This document shows, piece after piece, positions 61,524 to 64,000 of a DNA stretch of 64,000 nucleotides. Position 1 is the stretch's first letter; the number at the start of each line of letters is the position of its first letter. The notes beneath the pieces are model-generated. The model saw only the letters and a list, made by a program, of their open reading frames with translations. It was not told the DNA's origin and did no database searches. The stretch is from JADHLJ01 sp038118725 (lineage in GTDB: Bacteria > Pseudomonadota > Alphaproteobacteria > Thalassobaculales > Thalassobaculaceae): assembly GCA_038118725.1 (NCBI GenBank), contig JAYOIK010000017.1:1-64000 (forward strand). The letters run 5' to 3'. A program made the position numbers and the translations under genes.

Positions 61524-62669
61524 ATGAGCGCCAAGGACGGTCCTCTTGATCGCTACGAGGCCTTGCTTGCCTTGGGCGAGGTGAATGCGGATTCCGCGCA
61601 GCGCCAGGCCGCGGAAAAGCTGCAGGAGATGCACGATCGTCTCGACGGCTATCGTCCGGCTTCCGCGAAGACGGGCTGGGCCGAGCGGTTCGGGTTCTCC
61701 AAGCGCGCCCCGGCGGAGGCACCCAGGGGGCTCTATATCCACGGCGCGGTGGGACGCGGAAAATCCATGCTGATGGATCTGTTCTTCGATGGCGTGTCGG
61801 TCGAACGCAAACGACGCGTGCATTTCCACGAGTTCATGCAGGAGGCCCACGAACTTATCCACGAGTGGCGGCAATCCAACAAGGTTTCGGAGGCGGCCGA
61901 GCCGATTCGTCCGACGGCGGCCAAGCTGGCCGACCGAAACTGGTTGCTGTGTTTCGATGAGTTCGAGGTCCGGGACATCGCCGACGCGATGATCGTATCG
62001 CGCCTGTTCCAGGCGATGTTCGAGTTGGGCGTCGTCGTGGTCGCGACCTCGAACCGGCACCCGAACGATCTATATAAGGACGGGCTACAGCGGGACCGAT
62101 TCCTGCCCTTCATCGCGATTCTTCAGAAACGCCTTGAAGTGTTGCATCTCGCCGATGGTCGGGACTATCGCTTGGACCGTCTCAAGGGCATGAGCGTGTA
62201 TCACACGCCCACCGGCGAGGCGGCGGATCGAGCCTTGGATCTTGCCTTCGAGGATCTGACGGATGGTCGACCGGGCAAGTCGGAGCGGTTGGCGTTTCGT
62301 GGACGGGAGATCGTGGTGCCAAGGGCCGAGGGGGCGGTTGCGCGGTTCGGCTTCGCTGATCTTTGTGAAGCGCCATTGGGACCGGGTGATTTCCTCGAGA
62401 TCGCCAAACGCTACAGATCGATCCTGATATCCGACGTGCCGGTGATGAATAGCGAACGCCGTGACTCGGCGCGGCGCTTCATGACGATGATCGACACGTT
62501 CTATGACAATCACATCCATCTCATGCTCTCCGCGGACGCGCCGCCGAGAGGACTCTATTCCGGTGATGACTGGGGGTTTGAGTTCGATCGAACGATTTCC
62601 CGCCTGATGGAGATTCAGTCCCAGGACTATATCGAGGCGGCGCGATCGGAGGTCACCGAGGCGGCCTAG
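61524..62669 (+). CDS. zapE: Cell division protein ZapE (AFG1-like ATPase)
   Basis: This 381-residue P-loop protein matches the ZapE/AFG1 family that binds the Z ring and is needed for division under some conditions. Key features are the Walker A motif GAVGRGKSM, the HFHEFMQEAHE segment, the Walker B strand LCFDEFEVRDIADAMI and the sensor region VATSNRHPNDLYKDGLQR. Length is normal for alphaproteobacteria. The gene follows the SDR gene closely. Confidence 0.92.
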   Translation: MSAKDGPLDRYEALLALGEVNADSAQRQAAEKLQEMHDRLDGYRPASAKTGWAERFGFSKRAPAEAPRGLYIHGAVGRGKSMLMDLFFDGVSVERKRRVHFHEFMQEAHELIHEWRQSNKVSEAAEPIRPTAAKLADRNWLLCFDEFEVRDIADAMIVSRLFQAMFELGVVVVATSNRHPNDLYKDGLQRDRFLPFIAILQKRLEVLHLADGRDYRLDRLKGMSVYHTPTGEAADRALDLAFEDLTDGRPGKSERLAFRGREIVVPRAEGAVARFGFADLCEAPLGPGDFLEIAKRYRSILISDVPVMNSERRDSARRFMTMIDTFYDNHIHLMLSADAPPRGLYSGDDWGFEFDRTISRLMEIQSQDYIEAARSEVTEAA

Positions 62670-62801
62670 GGTGACTGAACAGGGCTTGAAAGCGTGGGAA
62701 AAAACACAAAATGGTTGAATCTCGCTTAAAATGCTGTTTAAATCTCGATTAATAGTGGGGCGGCGCGCATAAACCTCCAAAACCAAGCGCCGAATGGGTT
62801 C

Positions 62802-63860
62802 GTGCTAGATACGATTAACGCACATCGCCACGCGGATACCGGTGCCGCGGACGAGTTGGTGACCGATTACGATCGCGATTCGATCCATACTCTGCCTCTG
62901 GGCACGGTTCCGGTCCAGGATTCCGGCCTTCGCAAGGCCCGGCTGATCAAGAATGTCCGCTTGGAAACCCAGATCGAGCTCTATCGCGAGTCCGGCATGG
63001 GTAGTGCTCAAATCAGTGTCGACGAGATCCCGAATTTCTTCCATGGCGACCAGGACAGCCTGATGTCCGATATCGCGATTCTCAAGAAGCTGGAGGCGTT
63101 GAAAAGCTTCGATTGTTATTCACTGCGCCGTGGGTTTCGCGAGGCCGGTGTCAAGGTGGACACCGGCGTGGGGTTGTCGCTCTCCAACGCCAAGCGGCGG
63201 GAGTTGTTTCCCTTTATGCGGAACCTCACCAGGCCAATTATCCGCTATATCTATGGCGGGAAGCACCTGGACGTGAACGACACCCAAGCCCTGATGGATT
63301 TGATCTCCAATCCAGACCAGCGCGCGGTGCGGTCGCGCCTCGAGGGGATGGCCGGCGCGTTGGACACGACCCTCGACGAGCTTCCAAATCTTTTGGAGGA
63401 TTTCGGCGACACCTTCATGTCGCTGTCCTACTACCGCAGCTATTTTGTATACGTGGTGCCGAAACTCGACATGATGGTCGAATGGATGCGCGAGGTGTCG
63501 GGTAGCCCGATGTTGCGCAACGATTCCCGGATGCAGCAGAATTTCAAGGGCATCGAGCAGGCCCTGACCTTCCTGTCGAAAAACGTGACCCGGCGCTTCA
63601 ATCAGTTCGACAAGAACATCGTCATCGATTGGGACAAGGTCACCATCGGCACCTTCAATCAGGTCCGTAAACTGATCACCACCCATCACGCCTCCTTGGC
63701 CGAGGTGTTGAGTGGCCTCACGGTCAAAGTCTACGAGTGGGAAAACGCGTTCCCTAATCGGGGAGGAAGCCCGGACCGACGGGCGGATTTCCTGCTGTCC
63801 GAGATTAAGCCCGGCCTGGATGGGTTGCATCGCGTCGAACGCTCGGCGCCGCGTTTCTAG
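62802..63860 (+). CDS. Conserved-looking hypothetical protein
   Basis: This 352-residue soluble protein has no signal peptide and no domain I recognise. It is helix-rich, with a long C-terminal half with regularly spaced charged residues and a run SLSYYRSYFVYVVPKLDMMVEWMREV in the middle (given here only as a landmark near residues 207-232). The GTG start at 62802 is used; an AUG alternative in frame is not near. It stands alone after zapE with an AT-rich 132-bp gap that may hold its promoter. Function unknown. Confidence 0.55.
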   Translation: MLDTINAHRHADTGAADELVTDYDRDSIHTLPLGTVPVQDSGLRKARLIKNVRLETQIELYRESGMGSAQISVDEIPNFFHGDQDSLMSDIAILKKLEALKSFDCYSLRRGFREAGVKVDTGVGLSLSNAKRRELFPFMRNLTRPIIRYIYGGKHLDVNDTQALMDLISNPDQRAVRSRLEGMAGALDTTLDELPNLLEDFGDTFMSLSYYRSYFVYVVPKLDMMVEWMREVSGSPMLRNDSRMQQNFKGIEQALTFLSKNVTRRFNQFDKNIVIDWDKVTIGTFNQVRKLITTHHASLAEVLSGLTVKVYEWENAFPNRGGSPDRRADFLLSEIKPGLDGLHRVERSAPRF

Positions 63861-64000
63861 TCCTGAAAACGAACAAGTGACACGGTTCGGTGGTGGGTGA
63901 TCTTGCCGCCGCCGTGGAATCGCGCTAAACCGCGCCGCGACTGGACGTCGTGGCCATCTGGCTCGGTCCGGATTCGTTTCGACAGGAAAATTTGAAACTG
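63861..64000. other. Right-edge stretch without a supported gene
   Basis: The last 140 bases contain no frame that I can support as coding. A gene may begin or end beyond the window edge. No terminator hairpin is clear after the stop at 63858-63860. Confidence 0.4.

Overview
The window is a chromosome segment from a GC-rich (roughly 63-65% by eye) alphaproteobacterium, most plausibly an aerobic heterotroph in or near the Rhodospirillales; the genus cannot be named from the sequence. The clues are a GAAC-N7-GAAC (GTTC-N7-GTTC) LexA site of the alphaproteobacterial type at imuB, the ImuB/DnaE2 mutagenesis pair, a ZapE homologue, short palindromic intergenic repeats whose translation reads like HPEERA...SVSKG, and many oxygenase, acyl-CoA and polyamine catabolic genes. 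No rRNA, tRNA, CRISPR array or complete insertion sequence was seen.

Layout. 1-1999: AT-rich DNA, a surface-carbohydrate gene of lower GC and a geneless 0.5 kb, which looks like the edge of an exchanged glycan region. 2000-9133: Rieske oxygenase, a TerB/DnaJ protein, then the SOS pair imuB-dnaE2 with its own promoter and LexA box. 9209-16024: a TPR protein and a methyltransferase that look like halves of one protein, followed by cupin, VOC-cupin, HpcH-type aldolase and phytanoyl-CoA-type oxygenase genes. 16028-22620: moaA and a gamma-glutamylputrescine-type polyamine degradation cluster (two glutamine synthetase-like ligases, PuuB-like oxidase, class III aminotransferase). 22751-26223: acyl-CoA dehydrogenase, a second PhyH oxygenase, and a lower-GC insert with two divergent small genes around a perfect palindrome. 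26317-33684: a seven-gene leftward acyl-CoA operon (MaoC, CoA transferase, AMP-ligase, hotdog hydratase, enoyl-CoA hydratase, Nudix, acyl-CoA dehydrogenase). 33847-37106: divergent oxyR-katG. 37151-42078: SPINDLY/OGT-type glycosyltransferase, pgi, a PilZ protein and an exported unknown.

42150-50973 holds the most interesting unit: creatininase-family amidohydrolase and RibD-type reductase on the plus strand, converging on methyltransferase, GT4 glycosyltransferase, a PTPS-fold protein and an MDR dehydrogenase on the minus strand, with DyP peroxidase, a ThDP enzyme and an MFS transporter upstream in the same direction. The first six suggest synthesis of a glycosylated, methylated, GTP-derived pteridine-like (or flavin precursor-like) compound. 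The PTPS protein has lost the canonical catalytic residues, so its reaction is probably not the textbook one.

51271-64000: aspartoacylase-family hydrolase, LLM monooxygenase, a ThDP E1 alpha/beta pair without E2/E3, RidA, an HlyD-MFS pair, PpiC, a hydroxyproline epimerase-type racemase preceded by a 35-bp-period direct repeat, an exported unknown, an SDR, zapE and a conserved-looking unknown.

All functions are from motif reading only; no database search was run. Start sites were moved from the longest frame where a ribosome-binding site or family alignment favoured another codon.
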